The notes under the pieces were generated by a model. It ran no database searches, was not told the origin of the DNA, and saw only the letters and a program-made list of their open reading frames with translations. DNA of 64,000 nucleotides from Xestospongia muta (Eukaryota; Porifera; Demospongiae; Haplosclerida; Petrosiidae), in NCBI GenBank assembly GCA_963693285.1, contig OY848917.1, positions 19,387,745 through 19,451,744 on the forward strand, written 5' to 3'. A program made the position numbers and the translations under genes. This document shows, in pieces, positions 62,701-64,000 of this stretch; the stretch's first letter is position 1, and each line of letters opens with the position of its first letter.

Positions 62701-63694
62701 TGTAAGACTACCTGCTAAACACAGTGTGCCAGACAAAGACACCCATAAGTATTTTAGATGTATACATTAATGAAATGTGATATTGAATTCACAAAAAGCT
62801 GTAAACAATCTGTCCTCATGCTCTTTGATGATATGCCTTTAATAATTATTGTTTCCACATGCAAGATAATTTAATGGGTATTACATAATTAATATCATAG
62901 GAGTATAAAAATCCTAACAAAATGATTATTGATGATAATAAAAATGGGTAATAGTTATATATCAATGTACAAGGTTTGTAACATTGTACAACTGTATTTT
63001 TAGACTTACTTAAAAGAGAATTTTGTTAATTCATCAAATTTAATTTTAACATTTATAAACACTAGGTGCTGTAGGTAGATGCTGGAAAAACATATAAGAA
63101 TGATTACTTTGTAAGATGTACTTTTTAGTAGAAGCATGTTGTGAGGTGTGTATTTATTGTTTGTAAACTATTGAATAGACAATAGGAAGATGTAATGCAC
63201 GATAATCATGTTGTGTTACAATTCAATTGTTCAAAAACTATACATAAAATAGAAGGTTAAATACATGGGAGATATACATAATATAATTATAATTATTTTA
63301 TTTTTCTCTTAGTCATTACATAGTTTTAGTATTTATATTTGAGTAGATAATTACATAATGAGTGCATAGTCATGTACATTATCCATTACTATTGTCGTTT
63401 GTATATAGGTAGCTGAACTTTTATCAAGTCTTTTGAGAAGTAACAAGAACATAACTGTTGTTAATCTTGGCTCTTTTAAAGCATCACCTGAAAACATTTT
63501 GAATTATGCAAAAGTGTGTAATTGTGTAATATAGTTCATTCTCTCTATAAAAATATTTTATAACTACTACTTTCCTTTCACACATACACCAAATAACTTA
63601 CAAATCACACTATCATTTTCATATTTAGGTTAATGATGTTCGGATATTTTTACCTATTTTTGGAGAGTCACATGCTAGAACTGTATTTTGTGTT
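59769..63694 (+). CDS. GABA-B-like class C GPCR, gene G (exons 1-5; 3' end outside the window)
   Basis: The only plus-strand receptor. Exons: 59769-60056 (or from the ATG at 59778, which gives the same 93 codons as the paralogues), 60950-61081, 61606-61776, 63409-63513 (35 codons) and 63629-63694. Each has GT/AG borders and phase 0. The signal peptide (MVVLLCILLSIL) is followed by VLYNCTSED, FFPCSPDSN and the same flytrap motifs; exon 3 has DDRILNKVRQ. Exon 4 reads SLLRSNKNITVVNLGSF and is a distinct 105 nt version; exon 5 has FGESHARTVFCV as in C-E. Exon 6 should lie within or past the last 300 bases; I could not identify it with confidence before 64000 (a GTAG acceptor at ~63979 does not lead into the expected sequence). 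Open throughout, so probably functional. Confidence 0.87.
61777..63408 (+). other. Intron 3 of gene G
   Basis: About 1.6 kb with no recognised gene or element. It does not share the foldback sequence of C, D and E, so that insertion occurred in the other lineage or was lost here. Confidence 0.6.
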
Positions 63695-64000
63695 GTAAGT
63701 TAATACATACAAAGTGGAATTCTAATAGTTTATTTGATTAACTTTAATTATATTTAGCAATTTCTGATTTTATGTGTGTTAATTTTTCCATCTGGTAATT
63801 AACACAGTGTTCCAAGTGGAACTAAGATTGTTTTGGACCGTGTCTTATGTAACAGTTATGTTTATTTTACAAATTAAATCTATTCTTGTATATTTACTAT
63901 TCATGTAGACAATTCTTAAAACTATGATAATAACACATTGAACCAGACCTGTTACCATAAAACTCTTGTATGTTGTAGGATGCATGCAAGCAAAGTGTAA

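Noticed and set aside
1..64000. CRISPR arrays, operons, ribosome binding sites, tRNA or rRNA genes
   Set aside because: The window is eukaryotic with spliced genes; no tRNA cloverleaf or rRNA was recognised by eye, and the direct repeats present are microsatellites, minisatellites or the 153 bp array.
63979..64000. Exon 6 of gene G starting at the GTAG near 63978
   Set aside because: The following bases read DACKQS then a stop in that frame and do not resemble the AYHLKLTTADHVW start of exon 6 in the other genes.

Overview
The window is AT-rich, intron-rich metazoan DNA. Its main content is a tandem array of class C G-protein-coupled receptor genes of the GABA-B type: signal peptide, Venus-flytrap ectodomain with no cysteine-rich linker, seven membrane segments, short C-terminal coiled coil. 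Large lineage-specific expansions of such receptors are known from demosponges such as Amphimedon. The gene content, AT richness and mix of transposons fit a sponge best, but the organism is inferred, not shown.

Layout. Six receptor genes lie head-to-tail on the minus strand, named A to F here by position: A (476-1978, exons 1-3 only, runs off the left edge), B (7328-12621), C (13995-21930), D (33032-39537), E (41346-48417) and F (50234-55654). A seventh, G (59769 to beyond 63694), is on the plus strand, head-to-head with F, and runs off the right edge. A dead, partly inverted remnant of another B-type gene sits at 30601-31480. Genes B-F each resolve into 16 exons with consistent splice phases, giving receptors of 817, 832, 815, 831 and 828 residues. 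Two sequence types can be told apart in the 5' half (exon 4 of 102 nt versus 105/108 nt) and the 3' half (exon 8 of 70 nt versus 67 nt; exon 15 of 129 nt versus 111 nt). Gene E combines a D-type 5' half with a B/F-type 3' half.

Between and inside the genes are insertions that can be delimited because the duplicated copies preserve empty sites. These are a 4.06 kb CR1/jockey-like LINE (2264-6323), a 366 bp pogo/Tigger deletion derivative (19761-20126), long palindromic foldback sequences in intron 3 of C, D and E, and a broken Tigger-like transposase between F and G (56150-59030). The most unusual is an 8,236 bp element (22064-30299) with 40 bp terminal inverted repeats and a 9 bp target duplication. 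It carries a 153 bp tandem repeat array and a multi-exon gene that appears to join a ubiquitin-specific-protease-like segment to a Ulp1-like SUMO/ubiquitin-like peptidase with its catalytic residues visible.

The receptors would sit in the plasma membrane and bind small ligands through the flytrap domain. The array looks shaped by unequal crossing-over and gene conversion: an ~8.9 kb unit is duplicated with near identity across D/E and E/F, and the exon 6-intron 6-exon 7 block is almost identical in all five complete genes while neighbouring exons differ.
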